Shown here in pieces: positions 15,617-24,012 of a DNA stretch of 35,645 nt. The position numbers and the translations under genes are program-made. The stretch comes from a virus: positions 1-35,645 of the IMG/VR virus record IMGVR_UViG_3300017967_000087. One strand, 5' to 3'. The notes below the pieces were generated by a model. The model was not told the DNA's origin. It made no database searches and was given only the letters and a program-made list of their open reading frames with translations. Position 1 is the first letter of the stretch. Every line of letters begins with the position of its first letter.

Positions 15617-16119
15617 GAATACTTACTTTAGAAAACAAAGCATTTGACCTAAATGAATTACCGGAAGAAGTATCGGAAGATGCTAGATTTAGTGTCCTTG
15701 ATAATTCGGATCCAAAGAATCCAGACTTCTTTTTTCAACCACTAATCTTTTTGGAATCATTTAACAGTCCAGCAATACTAATGAAGATAGGCGGACACGA
15801 AATACAAATGCCACTGGATTGGTCAATACTTATTGGTGATAGCGACAGTGGCGGAGATCCAGAAATGCTGCCTCTTACTTCTATAAATGAACGAGGGTTT
15901 GAAGCATTTGTTATGAACCCAATAAAAGGTTTTAGATGTGATTTTGCACCCGTAGAAATTATTAATGTCTATCAAGATGTTAGATGGTATTTTCCAAAAA
16001 TGAAAAATGGGCAAATACTAACAATACCACTTCACGAAGATGAAAATCCTCCATGTGCATTTTTTGTGAAGGACATTAGTAGGCAATCAGAAGTCGTTGA
16101 TTTGGCTGCACTACTATGA
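15613..16119 (+). CDS. Unknown beta-rich protein
   Basis: 168 aa; I do not recognise it. It is acidic and rich in strands, with FFFQPLIFLESF, MKIGGHEIQMPLDWSILIGD, a glycine/aspartate loop DSDSGGDPEMLPL, and a C-terminal ILTIPLHEDENPPCAFFV. No membrane segment or known catalytic motif is obvious. A conserved helper protein of T4-like marine phages is possible. It is tightly linked to the preceding methyltransferase by ATGA and followed after 36 bases by the cupin gene, which has its own strong ribosome-binding site. Confidence 0.75.
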   Translation: MRILTLENKAFDLNELPEEVSEDARFSVLDNSDPKNPDFFFQPLIFLESFNSPAILMKIGGHEIQMPLDWSILIGDSDSGGDPEMLPLTSINERGFEAFVMNPIKGFRCDFAPVEIINVYQDVRWYFPKMKNGQILTIPLHEDENPPCAFFVKDISRQSEVVDLAALL

Positions 16120-16155
16120 TAACTACATATATTACTCAACAAGAGGAAAGGAATA

Positions 16156-16515
16156 ATGACAATGAAAGCAGGTAAGATTTGGGGTCAAACGGAATTGATC
16201 CATGCAAACGGTGTCCTAGAGTTTCACCGTATTGAATTCAAGAAAGGATATAAATGCTCTGAGCATGAACATCGATATAAATGGAATGGCTTCTTTGTAG
16301 AGTCAGGAAAGATGATTGTCCGTGTTTGGCAGGATGCTGATCAAAAAGGTTTAGTTGATGAAACTATTCTTGGTCCGGGCGAGTTCACACAGGTTAAGCC
16401 AGGTAAAATTCACCAGTTTGAGGGTGTAGAAGATGGTGTAGCATTTGAACTATATTGGGCAGAATTTAATCACGACGATATCGTTAGACGCACTATTGGC
16501 ACAAAGGCAAAATAA
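16156..16515 (+). CDS. Single-domain cupin
   Basis: 119 aa. The first cupin motif appears as KKGYKCSEHEHRYKWNGFFVESG, with His residues and Glu positioned as metal ligands, and the second as LGPGEFTQVKPGKIHQFEG, with the final His. The fold is typical of small cupins in sugar-isomerase and sugar-epimerase contexts; the exact reaction cannot be read. It is followed directly by a GT-A-like gene (no gap), consistent with work on a sugar nucleotide or glycan. AGAGGAAAGGAATA upstream is a strong ribosome-binding site. Confidence 0.8.
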   Translation: MTMKAGKIWGQTELIHANGVLEFHRIEFKKGYKCSEHEHRYKWNGFFVESGKMIVRVWQDADQKGLVDETILGPGEFTQVKPGKIHQFEGVEDGVAFELYWAEFNHDDIVRRTIGTKAK

Positions 16516-17214
16516 ATGAAAGTCGAAGTAGTATCCACTTTTAGTCCGGCATACTATGATAGAGTCGCAAAATATTTTGTCGCAAGTTGTATAGAACATT
16601 TATCTCCTTCTATCAAACTAAAATTATATGTTGACGATTTTAATATACCAACAGCCGATCATTTTGAACTCATAAACTTAGAAGAAACGGTTGTTGATCT
16701 TAAAAACTTTAAAGAAAGAAACAAGGATAGGCCGCAAGATGACTGGAGGCATGCAGCAATAGTTTTTAGTCATAAGGTATATGCAACATGCCATGCAGCA
16801 AAAAATACAGATGCTGATGTTTTAATTTGGCTCGATGCTGATGCAGAAATAAAAAAACACATAGACGAAAAATACTTGTTACAATTTTTATCTCAAGATT
16901 ATGATATTGGATGCCTAAAAAGAAAAAGATCTACAGAAACAGGTTTTTTAGTTTTTAATTTAAGAAACAAGAACACTCACATGTTTTTAGAAAATTATAA
17001 AAAAATCTACGATACTGACGAACTCTTTAAACACAAAGAGTGGCACGATGGTTATATTTTTGACAGAGTCTGTGAAGAACTAGAAAACAAAGGAATGTTA
17101 TCTACAAAAAATATTTCTCCAGAAGGAACAAGAAAAAGTCACTTCAACAATCTTCATAAGGGATATATCATACACCATAAGGGTGACGATAAGGATAAGC
17201 GTAATGCACAATAA
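16516..17214 (+). CDS. GT-A type glycosyltransferase-like protein
   Basis: 232 aa. Starts KVEVVSTFSPAYYDRVAKYF and has a FSHKVYATCHA helix, then IWLDADAEI with DAD (107-109) as the likely DxD motif, and KEWHDGYIFDRVC later. These are the same landmarks, in the same order, as the minus-strand gene at 10277, marking them as paralogues. Donor and acceptor are unknown. It overlaps the next gene by 11 bases, and the neighbour is also GT-A-like, so they may act in sequence on one glycan. Confidence 0.75.
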   Translation: MKVEVVSTFSPAYYDRVAKYFVASCIEHLSPSIKLKLYVDDFNIPTADHFELINLEETVVDLKNFKERNKDRPQDDWRHAAIVFSHKVYATCHAAKNTDADVLIWLDADAEIKKHIDEKYLLQFLSQDYDIGCLKRKRSTETGFLVFNLRNKNTHMFLENYKKIYDTDELFKHKEWHDGYIFDRVCEELENKGMLSTKNISPEGTRKSHFNNLHKGYIIHHKGDDKDKRNAQ

Positions 17215-17998
17215 AAAAAGATATACTTGTGTTACATCATTGAATCAAGGAATTTATGATCACTTGGGTTCGTTTATGATAGATACATGGTTAGAATTTT
17301 GGCCTGCTGATGCACAATTGATAATATATGCTGAGAATGTCGAAATAAAACAAAAAGACCCAAGAATAGTAATATTAGATTGGCACGAACACTGCTTGGC
17401 AGATCAAGAAGAGTTTGCAAAAATATTACATGATGCTAGAACACTTAGATTTAGTAAAAAGGGATTTAGTTGGCTGCACGCCATGGAAAACAATCATAGC
17501 CATAAATTAGTTTGGTTAGATAGTGATTTATTATTTTATAAAAATATAGATTATAAATTATTAGATAGTTTGTTACCTTCTCATAAATTAATTGCCTTAT
17601 TTGATTGTTTTTATCAGACCAATCCAAACTATACTCCAGAAGAATACTTAGATTGGAGGAATAGAGGAAAGATGGCCGCTGAGAGTGGATTTGTTATAAT
17701 GGATACTTCACATGAAAAATATCCTGAATACGTAAAACAATATAGGCAACTTTATCTTAATCAAGAAACACATCAATCGCTTGCAAGAAGATATGATGGC
17801 GAAGTTTGTGTTTGTGCAGCAATTGATTTTTTAGATTTAGTGGAAGATTTAAGTTCTTTACGAACATCTAATAAAACGCAAACACCATTAAACAGAAGTA
17901 AACTATCAGAATATTTTCAACATCATAAGGGCAAAGTCAAAGACGGATTTACTGAAAAAAGAATAAAAGAAATATTGGATATTAATAAAGAGAACTAA
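17204..17998 (+). CDS. GT-A type glycosyltransferase-like protein
   Basis: 264 aa. It begins KRYTCVTSLNQGIYDHLGSFM, with KLVWLDSDLLFYKN holding DSD (106-108) as the metal-binding DxD. ESGFVIMDTSHEKYPEYVKQY is the usual acceptor-side helix region, and YDGEVCVCAAIDFL follows. It belongs to the same broad set as the proteins at 10277 and 16516 but is more divergent. I chose the ATG at 17204 (AAGGA at 17191-17195) rather than a GTG at 17183, deep inside the previous gene. It ends one base before the FkbM-type methyltransferase. Confidence 0.75.
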   Translation: MHNKKRYTCVTSLNQGIYDHLGSFMIDTWLEFWPADAQLIIYAENVEIKQKDPRIVILDWHEHCLADQEEFAKILHDARTLRFSKKGFSWLHAMENNHSHKLVWLDSDLLFYKNIDYKLLDSLLPSHKLIALFDCFYQTNPNYTPEEYLDWRNRGKMAAESGFVIMDTSHEKYPEYVKQYRQLYLNQETHQSLARRYDGEVCVCAAIDFLDLVEDLSSLRTSNKTQTPLNRSKLSEYFQHHKGKVKDGFTEKRIKEILDINKEN

Positions 17999-17999
17999 A

Positions 18000-18641
18000 A
18001 TGATTATTAGAAATGGTTGGCATTTTCCTGATATGGATGAACATTTTGGAAGGTATCAAGAAACCTATCCTGAATCAAGTTATCAACAAAAAGCAATCGA
18101 TGCTGCATATAGTTATGTTAAAAATTTTAATGATGTAATAGATGTTGGAGCAAATGTAGGACTACATACCGTTAGATTTTCTAAAAAATTTAATAACGTG
18201 CATTCATTTGAGCCTGTTACTAGTAATTACGAATGTCTTGAAAAAAATACATTAAATTTTAAAAATGTTCATCTATATAAATTAGGGTTAGGAGATAATA
18301 ATGAAACTAACGAGATATCTATACCTTCAGAACATAATAACTGCGGAGCATATAGTTTAGTAGATTTTAATCAAGAATCTAATTTAATAAAAGAATCTAT
18401 AGAGATTAAAAAATTAGACGACTTTAATTTAAATGCAGATTTTATTAAAGTAGATGTTCAAGGTTTTGAAGATAAATTTTTGTTGGGATCTTTAGATACA
18501 ATTAAAAGATGCCAACCAGTAATTATGTTAGAAGTAGAATATAAAAAAGCATTTATCCGACTTAATTCTATACTAGAGCCACTTAATTATCATTGTGTAG
18601 AATCTGTAAAGAAAGATAAAATATGGATACCAAGGGGGTAA
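18000..18641 (+). CDS. FkbM-family methyltransferase
   Basis: 213 aa. The SAM site reads VIDVGANVGLHTVRFSKKF (motif I at 46-54), then VHSFEPVTSNYECL (acidic motif II) and the FkbM hallmark FIKVDVQGFEDKFLLGSLDTI with ILEVE-like end (MLEVEYKKAF). FkbM enzymes O-methylate sugars, peptides and polyketides. In this setting methylation of a glycan hydroxyl is the most likely role. The gene starts on the A just after the previous stop and the next gene begins one base after its end, so it is part of the same operon. Confidence 0.93.
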   Translation: MIIRNGWHFPDMDEHFGRYQETYPESSYQQKAIDAAYSYVKNFNDVIDVGANVGLHTVRFSKKFNNVHSFEPVTSNYECLEKNTLNFKNVHLYKLGLGDNNETNEISIPSEHNNCGAYSLVDFNQESNLIKESIEIKKLDDFNLNADFIKVDVQGFEDKFLLGSLDTIKRCQPVIMLEVEYKKAFIRLNSILEPLNYHCVESVKKDKIWIPRG

Positions 18642-18642
18642 T

Positions 18643-19284
18643 ATGAAAATCGAACTATCACACAATGTAAGACACTTAGAAAGAACGATTAGGGCAATGG
18701 TTGCTTTAAACGTAACCAATGAAAGCGCAACTTATATCGAAGTAGGTGCTCACAGAGGAAGAAGTATCGGAACTATAGGAAATTTTTTAAAAGATAAATG
18801 CAAAAAACTTCATATCATAGGTTATGATATTTTTGATGCTGAAACTAGCAGTTTCCATATAAAGGAAGATAATGGTAAAGGTGCAGGAAATATTATAAAA
18901 TGTAATAAAGCACTTAGCAAATTGTGTAAACGCAATCCTCACGTTACATATGAATTAGTTGAAGGATATACTACAGACAGTTTAAAACCAAGTATAGCAG
19001 AATGGGCATATATTGATGGCGGCCATAGTTACGAAACGGTTAAATGGGACCACGAACAACTTAAAGATTGTAGTGTTATTGTTTTCGATGATGCAGATCT
19101 ACAAGGTGTTAATCAATACCTTTGGGAAATAAAAGATCAGTATAACATATACGACTTAGAATCAACCGAAGATGGAGCAAGACAGGCTTGTATTGTTAAT
19201 GATAAGGAAAATTTTAATTTTGACGCCGCTGGATTTATTCCTTTTAGAGGATGTGATCCTAAAGAGTGGAAACCTATTAGATGA
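18643..19284 (+). CDS. Class I methyltransferase-like protein
   Basis: 213 aa. Motif I: YIEVGAHRGRSIGTIGNF; a second acidic strand LHIIGYDIFDAE; and motif IV-like EWAYIDGGHSYETVKWDHEQL, then VIVFDDAD. The EVGxxxGxS plus DGGHxYExVxxD combination is Methyltransf_24-like, as in the 15077 gene but from a different subgroup. It lies between the FkbM-type enzyme and an acyltransferase, so three decoration enzymes are adjacent. Substrate not known; overlaps the next gene by ATGA. Confidence 0.8.
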   Translation: MKIELSHNVRHLERTIRAMVALNVTNESATYIEVGAHRGRSIGTIGNFLKDKCKKLHIIGYDIFDAETSSFHIKEDNGKGAGNIIKCNKALSKLCKRNPHVTYELVEGYTTDSLKPSIAEWAYIDGGHSYETVKWDHEQLKDCSVIVFDDADLQGVNQYLWEIKDQYNIYDLESTEDGARQACIVNDKENFNFDAAGFIPFRGCDPKEWKPIR

Positions 19285-19778
19285 GTAATACTCAAAAAAT
19301 AAATGATTTTTTTGATAATCTTACGCTTGAAGAAGAAAATCTTTTAGCGGCTCGACTAGCACCTGCTATTTCTCGTTACCAAAAATCTACTCCTTTTTAT
19401 TATGGAGACGAAGCAAGAGTTCATGTTTCAAAAAAAGTAAAATTAGTAAACACATTTTTTAATCTGATTTCAGGAAACGTATACATCAAGTCAGGAACAT
19501 TTTTTGGAAATAATGTTTCCGTTCTTACAGGAACTCATGATATTAGTCTAAAAGATGGATTAAGGAAAAAAGCACCCACTAAGGGTAATGATATACACAT
19601 AGGGTATGGAGTTTGGATTGCAAGCAATGCTACTATTTTAGGACCTTGCGAAATAGGAGATTATGCTGTTATTGCTGCAGGTTCAATTGTTCTTCCTGGC
19701 AAATACGAACAAGGATGTTTATATGCAGGAGTTCCTGCAAAATTTAAAAAGCGTATTGAATTTAAAGAAATAGATTAG
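19281..19778 (+). CDS. Hexapeptide-repeat O-acyltransferase
   Basis: 165 aa. It has the left-handed beta-helix pattern of hexapeptide acyltransferases: repeats with V/I every six residues (VYIKSGTFFGNNVSVLTGTH, IHIGYGVWIASNATILG, CEIGDYAVIAAGSIVLPG). TGTHDI carries the likely catalytic His of the maltose/galactoside O-acetyltransferase type. The C-terminal LYAGVPAKFKKRI is also typical. It should acetylate (or otherwise acylate) a sugar hydroxyl using acyl-CoA. It fits as a decorating enzyme in the second glycan cassette. Confidence 0.93.
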   Translation: MSNTQKINDFFDNLTLEEENLLAARLAPAISRYQKSTPFYYGDEARVHVSKKVKLVNTFFNLISGNVYIKSGTFFGNNVSVLTGTHDISLKDGLRKKAPTKGNDIHIGYGVWIASNATILGPCEIGDYAVIAAGSIVLPGKYEQGCLYAGVPAKFKKRIEFKEID

Positions 19779-19787
19779 GAGAATAAC

Positions 19788-20510
19788 TTGAAAGTTTTTT
19801 TAAAATTTCATAGAACTGATCCAGCCGCAGTCAACTGTTTAAGATACTGGTTAGAAGTTTTTAAGAACTATGAAACTTTTATCTTATGTGATAGATATGA
19901 TCCTAGTGAAGAACCGACACCTGATTATTTAAAATCGTCGTTGTTAGATTATAATGTAAAAGTAATAAACAGCGACTATTCAATAGGTAAAGAATACTGT
20001 ATGAATTTAAAAGGTGCAAAGCGTAATATGGCTTCTGCGAATATGACAGGGTTTAACCATATATCAAAAAAGCAAAAAGGTTTTTGGATTATAGATGCAG
20101 ACGATACATTGTTCTTAACTAGGAATTATGAAATTATAAGAAACAAATTAAAGGCTGCTGAAGAATATTTTTTAAGTAATAATCTTGATGGCTTTAGTTT
20201 AGATTTTTATAGAAATCAAAATAACTGTTGGACATTTGGAATATGCTTGTTGAAGTCTACTCTAGATTGGAAAAAAATTAAAGATATTACAAACGAAGAA
20301 ATAAGACAGACTGGGTTTGCACAAAATATCGATACTGTATTCAATCTTTTACGAGAGAAAAAAATATTTAATTTGAAAAATTTTATTTTTTCAAGAACAG
20401 CATTTCAACATCAAGAAAATAACTACCCTGAGATGCCTCACGGTATATATGTATGGCACGATAATAAATTATGGGATAAAGATTTACAATCGGATGTTGT
20501 TGTTTTATAA
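19788..20510 (+). CDS. GT-A-like protein with TTG start
   Basis: 240 aa. A central GFWIIDADDTLFL contains DAD (103-105), like the metal-binding DxD of GT-A glycosyltransferases, in a setting similar to the other GT-A-like genes here. The rest is not clearly related to a named family. The start is TTG, supported by AGGAG at 19776-19781 and by the normal MKVF-type N-terminus. Its stop overlaps the next ATG (TAATG), linking it to the nucleotidyltransferase-kinase fusion. A DADD motif also occurs in HAD-type proteins, so glycosyl transfer is a moderate call. Confidence 0.6.
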   Translation: MKVFLKFHRTDPAAVNCLRYWLEVFKNYETFILCDRYDPSEEPTPDYLKSSLLDYNVKVINSDYSIGKEYCMNLKGAKRNMASANMTGFNHISKKQKGFWIIDADDTLFLTRNYEIIRNKLKAAEEYFLSNNLDGFSLDFYRNQNNCWTFGICLLKSTLDWKKIKDITNEEIRQTGFAQNIDTVFNLLREKKIFNLKNFIFSRTAFQHQENNYPEMPHGIYVWHDNKLWDKDLQSDVVVL

Positions 20511-22021
20511 TGAGTGTAAAAATGAATATCATAGTTCAAGCAGGCGGAAGAGGAAGCCGATTACGACACCACACTTGGAATAAACCAAAGTGCTTGGTTA
20601 GTGTGAGAGGTAAGCCTTTATTATATCATTTATTTGATAGATTTCCAGAAGCAAACTTTGTTATTATCGGTGATTATGCTTATGACAAACTTGAAAAATA
20701 TTTACAGGTCAACCAACCTAAAGTAAAATATACACTAATTGAATCTAACGAAAAAGGCACTGCGTCTGGTATTGATATCGCACTTGAAAGCGTTTCCAAA
20801 GAAGAACCTTTAATGATTACATGGAGTGATCTTATTATTGGCAGTCTTCCTGAAATGCCAGAGACAGACCTCCCGGTAGTAGTAATAACTAATGCCTTTA
20901 CATGTAGATGGACATATAATGAAACACTAAAAGAAACACCAGGTCCAAATGGAATTCCTGGAATATTTTATGTTCGTCAAGCAAAAGATTTTCCTACACC
21001 TCCTTCTAGTGGAGAGTTTGTAAAATGGTTTAGTAATACTATAAAAAATTTTGTAACTATAGAAGCAAATGATTTAGAAGAACTGGGTGACTTTTCAACT
21101 ATAGAATTACAAAATGACAGAGCAGGATTTAGTAGATTCTTTAACGAAGTTAAAATACTAGAAGATACTGTAGAAAAGCGTGCCATAGATCCTGAATATA
21201 GTCATTTAATAAACAATGAAATATCTTGGTATAATAGCGTAAGCGATTTAGGATTTAGAAGGATACCTAAAATACATTCAACTGATCCGTTGGTAATGCA
21301 ACGTGTGAAAGGCGAGCAAGCCTACCAAATGAGCGATTTGAGCAACAGAGAAAAGAGAGCAGTTTTAGCAGATTATTTAGATGCTTTAATTTCACTGCAT
21401 GATCTAGGAAGCAGACCTGCAGATCATCAAGATGTAAAGGACACTTATATTAGTAAAACAATAAGTAGGGTAGAAAGCGTTTCTAGTATTATTCCCAACT
21501 TTGAACAAAAATCTGTAACAATTAATGGAAAAAAATGTAAAAATGTTTTCCAAGATAATATTTGGAATGATATATATAAAGAACTTTTACCTAAGATGTT
21601 TTCACCAATTCACGGTGATCCTACATTTAGTAATAGTTTAATTGATAAAAATTTAAGAACTTGGTTTATCGATCCTAGAGGATATTTTGCAAAACAAGGA
21701 AGCATATGGGGAGACCCTATGTATGATTTTGCAAAAGTTTATTACAGTGCAGTCGGAGGATATGATAGTTTTAATAGAAGAAAATTTAAACTACATATAG
21801 ACAATGAAACTGTAGAAGTGTTAATGGAACAACCATTATTCTATGACACGGGTAAAGAAATATTCCAAGAATATTTCGGTAAGGATTTTTATAAAATAGA
21901 AATACTACACGGGTTAATCTGGCTTGCTCTAAGTGGTTATGCAAAAGATGACATTGATAGTGTTATAGGTAGTTTTTACTTAGGATTATATTGGTTACAA
22001 AAAGGGCTGGAGGATATTTAA
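20510..22021 (+). CDS. Fusion: sugar-phosphate nucleotidyltransferase + APH/choline-kinase-like kinase
   Basis: 503 aa in two parts. The N-terminal 240 residues or so start MNIIVQAGGRGSRLRHHTWNKPK, the GxGxRxxxxTxxxPK motif of NDP-sugar pyrophosphorylases. Residues about 245-500 form a protein-kinase-like small-molecule kinase: HGDPTFSN (Brenner motif, near 368), WFIDPRG (near 387), then GDPMYDFAK. Such two-domain proteins make activated head groups in surface-glycan clusters, in the manner of LicA plus LicC. The real substrate is unknown. It starts in the TAATG overlap with the preceding gene. Confidence 0.88.
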   Translation: MSVKMNIIVQAGGRGSRLRHHTWNKPKCLVSVRGKPLLYHLFDRFPEANFVIIGDYAYDKLEKYLQVNQPKVKYTLIESNEKGTASGIDIALESVSKEEPLMITWSDLIIGSLPEMPETDLPVVVITNAFTCRWTYNETLKETPGPNGIPGIFYVRQAKDFPTPPSSGEFVKWFSNTIKNFVTIEANDLEELGDFSTIELQNDRAGFSRFFNEVKILEDTVEKRAIDPEYSHLINNEISWYNSVSDLGFRRIPKIHSTDPLVMQRVKGEQAYQMSDLSNREKRAVLADYLDALISLHDLGSRPADHQDVKDTYISKTISRVESVSSIIPNFEQKSVTINGKKCKNVFQDNIWNDIYKELLPKMFSPIHGDPTFSNSLIDKNLRTWFIDPRGYFAKQGSIWGDPMYDFAKVYYSAVGGYDSFNRRKFKLHIDNETVEVLMEQPLFYDTGKEIFQEYFGKDFYKIEILHGLIWLALSGYAKDDIDSVIGSFYLGLYWLQKGLEDI

Positions 22022-22023
22022 TA

Positions 22024-22635
22024 ATGCAACAAGAAATTTTACCTTTGTTTTCATCACCGGTAATGATCTCAACAGAGACATATCCAATGGAAAAGAGTCT
22101 TTATGATCATATCATGAATATGCCAAAGGAAGAAAATACAGGTGGTGGAGAAAATTTAATTACCGCTGATAGTAGAGTATTGGATAACCCTGAGTTTAAG
22201 AATCTAAGAGCATTCATAGAAAGATATCTAGGGTATTATGTAAAAGATGTAATGAAGGTCAATGACAAAAACGAAATATACATTACACAATCATGGATCA
22301 ATTATAATAAAACAAATACTTCACATCATGTTCACTCGCACCCGAACAGCATAATAAGCGGAGTATTTTATATTGAAGGCGAGGATGCTCCGATTGAATT
22401 TCACAGGCAGGATAAGTTACTGGATCTAAACTTAATACACGATGAATGGAATATTTGGAATTCAAGCCAGTGGAATTTGGATATGATTAAAAACAAATTA
22501 TTTTTATTTCCATCAAAACTAATACACGGTGTTGCTCCAAATGAAAGTGAAAAACTAAGAGTCAGCCTGTCATTTAATACATTTGTCAAGGGTGAAATTG
22601 GAAGTGTAAAACAAAAAACTTGGGCACAAATATAA
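22024..22635 (+). CDS. 2OG-Fe(II) oxygenase (PF13759-like), copy 1
   Basis: 203 aa. The core reads TSHHVHSHPNSIISGVFYI (HVH in the 102-106 region), a DAPIEF strand, then LFLFPSKLIHGVAP with distal His168 and a later Arg179 that should bind 2-oxoglutarate, ending in SLSFN. This is the pattern of the putative 2OG-Fe(II) oxygenases common in marine T4-like phages. Substrate unknown. The ATG at 22024 has GGAGG at 22009-22013. Its stop overlaps the HAD gene start (TAATG). Confidence 0.88.
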   Translation: MQQEILPLFSSPVMISTETYPMEKSLYDHIMNMPKEENTGGGENLITADSRVLDNPEFKNLRAFIERYLGYYVKDVMKVNDKNEIYITQSWINYNKTNTSHHVHSHPNSIISGVFYIEGEDAPIEFHRQDKLLDLNLIHDEWNIWNSSQWNLDMIKNKLFLFPSKLIHGVAPNESEKLRVSLSFNTFVKGEIGSVKQKTWAQI

Positions 22636-22988
22636 TGTTTCCGTTTGAATTATCAAAAAATCTAAGACATACGTGGTTCATAGATCTCGATGGAACAGTA
22701 GTTAAACATAACGGTTATCTAACAGGTGATGATGTTTTATTACCAGGAGCAAAAGAATTTTGGAATGAAATTCCAAAAGACGATTTCATCATAATAACAA
22801 CAAGTCGACCGAGCATAGAAGCGAGAGTAACAGAAGATTTTTTAAGAATAAACGATTTAAGATACGATAGGATAATATTTGATTTGCCAACAGGTGAAAG
22901 AATAATTGTAAATGATATCAAACCAAAAGGATTAAAAACAGCAATCAGTTGGAATATTGAGCGCGATAAAGGGTTTGACAAATCATAA
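22635..22988 (+). CDS. HAD-superfamily phosphatase-like protein
   Basis: 117 aa. HAD motif I is FIDLDGTVVKHNG (nucleophile Asp in DLDGT), motif II is the TTSRPS stretch, and the C-terminal VNDIKPKG resembles the motif IV region. It is a minimal HAD of the small phosphatase type, able to remove phosphate from a sugar phosphate or similar metabolite. In bacterial glycan clusters such HADs lie beside nucleotidyltransferase-kinase proteins, as here, with one oxygenase gene between. The ATG at 22635 overlaps the previous stop. Its end contains the -35 of a strong promoter for the next gene. Confidence 0.87.
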   Translation: MFPFELSKNLRHTWFIDLDGTVVKHNGYLTGDDVLLPGAKEFWNEIPKDDFIIITTSRPSIEARVTEDFLRINDLRYDRIIFDLPTGERIIVNDIKPKGLKTAISWNIERDKGFDKS

Positions 22989-23003
22989 AATTTATACTAT
23001 AAT
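22975..23003 (+). promoter_or_regulatory. Perfect sigma70 promoter TTGACA-N17-TATAAT
   Basis: TTGACA at 22975-22980 and TATAAT at 22998-23003 are separated by exactly 17 bases, a full consensus. It lies over the end of the HAD gene and points to the ATG at 23031, leaving a leader of about 20 bases that has AAGGA (23019-23023). Probably an early promoter read by the host RNA polymerase. Confidence 0.88.
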
Positions 23004-23030
23004 TGTATAAAACTAGTAAAGGAAAAAAAC

Positions 23031-23228
23031 ATGCTTCATAAGATTAGTCAACTGTGTGATAAAATCGACGGAATCAAAAAAGATGCTGATCGTTTAAGAG
23101 AACTAAAATACGGTCCAAAAAAAGGTTCAACTATAGAGATTGATAATCTAATTGCACAAATACAAGCAGAATGTTATTTGGTATCGCAAGATAGAAGTTC
23201 ATACGTTAAACATGATACAAGTAGTTGA
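23031..23228 (+). CDS. Small coiled-coil-like unknown protein
   Basis: 65 aa: MLHKISQLCDKIDGIKKDAD is followed by charged helices (RLRELKY) and IDNLIAQIQAECYLV, consistent with a short coiled coil. I do not recognise a family. It is the first gene after a perfect-consensus promoter, which suggests strong early expression. This would fit a host-takeover protein, but no specific function can be read. The following oxygenase gene starts inside its last 17 bases. Confidence 0.7.
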   Translation: MLHKISQLCDKIDGIKKDADRLRELKYGPKKGSTIEIDNLIAQIQAECYLVSQDRSSYVKHDTSS

Positions 23229-23766
23229 TAATTTTATACCAAAACAATATCAGGAAGAAATTAAATCAACTCTTTTAGGAAGACACTTCCAGTGGTTTTA
23301 TGCATCCGATGTAACCTATCGTGATGATAATAATAATCCTGCAATGTTTCATATCTATAGAGCAGATAACGAAACAAAGAGTAATTTTTACGATTTTCTG
23401 AACCCAATGGTGTATAACACGAACATGGAAGTCAGAGAAGTTATACAGGCAAGATCCTTTTTACAGTTTCCATTGGCAGGGGAAAGAAATACGGACAAGT
23501 TACATGTTGATTTGCCATACAAGCACACTGTTTTACTATACTACGTCATGGACTCGGATGGTGATACAATTATTGTTGACAAGAAGATGGAAAATAATAA
23601 TTCCCAAGACAATCTTAGGCTTGAGGATTACGAAATAGTAAAAAAGATTACTCCCAAGCAGGGTAGAGCAGTTATATTCGACGGAAGATACTATCACACT
23701 GCTGAACAGCCTAAGAAGAACATGCGTTGCATCATAAATTTTGATATGTTAACAGAACTTGATTAA
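23212..23766 (+). CDS. 2OG-Fe(II) oxygenase, copy 2
   Basis: 184 aa. The iron ligands read HVD (98-100) in KLHVDLPYKHTVLLYYV, and the distal His162 in DGRYYHTAEQPKKNMRCII with Arg172 for 2-oxoglutarate. This is a prolyl-hydroxylase-like double-stranded beta helix, different from the PF13759-like copies in that it has HxD instead of the HxH arrangement. Substrate unknown. The ATG at 23212 gives the expected MIQVVDNFIP start; an upstream in-frame ATG at 23152 lies inside the small protein gene. Confidence 0.85.
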   Translation: MIQVVDNFIPKQYQEEIKSTLLGRHFQWFYASDVTYRDDNNNPAMFHIYRADNETKSNFYDFLNPMVYNTNMEVREVIQARSFLQFPLAGERNTDKLHVDLPYKHTVLLYYVMDSDGDTIIVDKKMENNNSQDNLRLEDYEIVKKITPKQGRAVIFDGRYYHTAEQPKKNMRCIINFDMLTELD

Positions 23767-23769
23767 ATT

Positions 23770-24012
23770 ATGCCTAAAATTTACGAATCGCCAGATGGAG
23801 GAAAAACAGTTTACGAAAGAGACACGAAAACTGGAAAGAGAATATGCATAGAGAAGCCAAAATATCCAGCATGGTGGTTAAACGAACACGAACTTTCCGA
23901 AATAATGGAAATGGCACAAGACGGAAATCAGCCAATTCAAAAAATTTTGGAAAAGTTGAAATTAATTTACACAATGAATAAGGAACACGAAGAAAATTGG
24001 TGGAACGATTAA
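23770..24012 (+). CDS. Small unknown protein
   Basis: 80 aa. It has a beta-hairpin-like, Gly-rich N-terminus (YESPDGGKTVYERDTKTGKR), then PAWWLNEHELSEI and helical segments, ending in HEENWWND. This kind of protein is widespread among marine T4-like phages to my knowledge of their style, but I do not assign a function. Three bases separate it from the oxygenase before it. Downstream of it is a sigma70-like promoter. Confidence 0.72.
   Translation: MPKIYESPDGGKTVYERDTKTGKRICIEKPKYPAWWLNEHELSEIMEMAQDGNQPIQKILEKLKLIYTMNKEHEENWWND

Noticed and set aside
16097-16133. Promoter before the cupin gene (TTGATT, TATATT)
   Set aside because: The spacing is 25 bases, far from the 16-18 needed.
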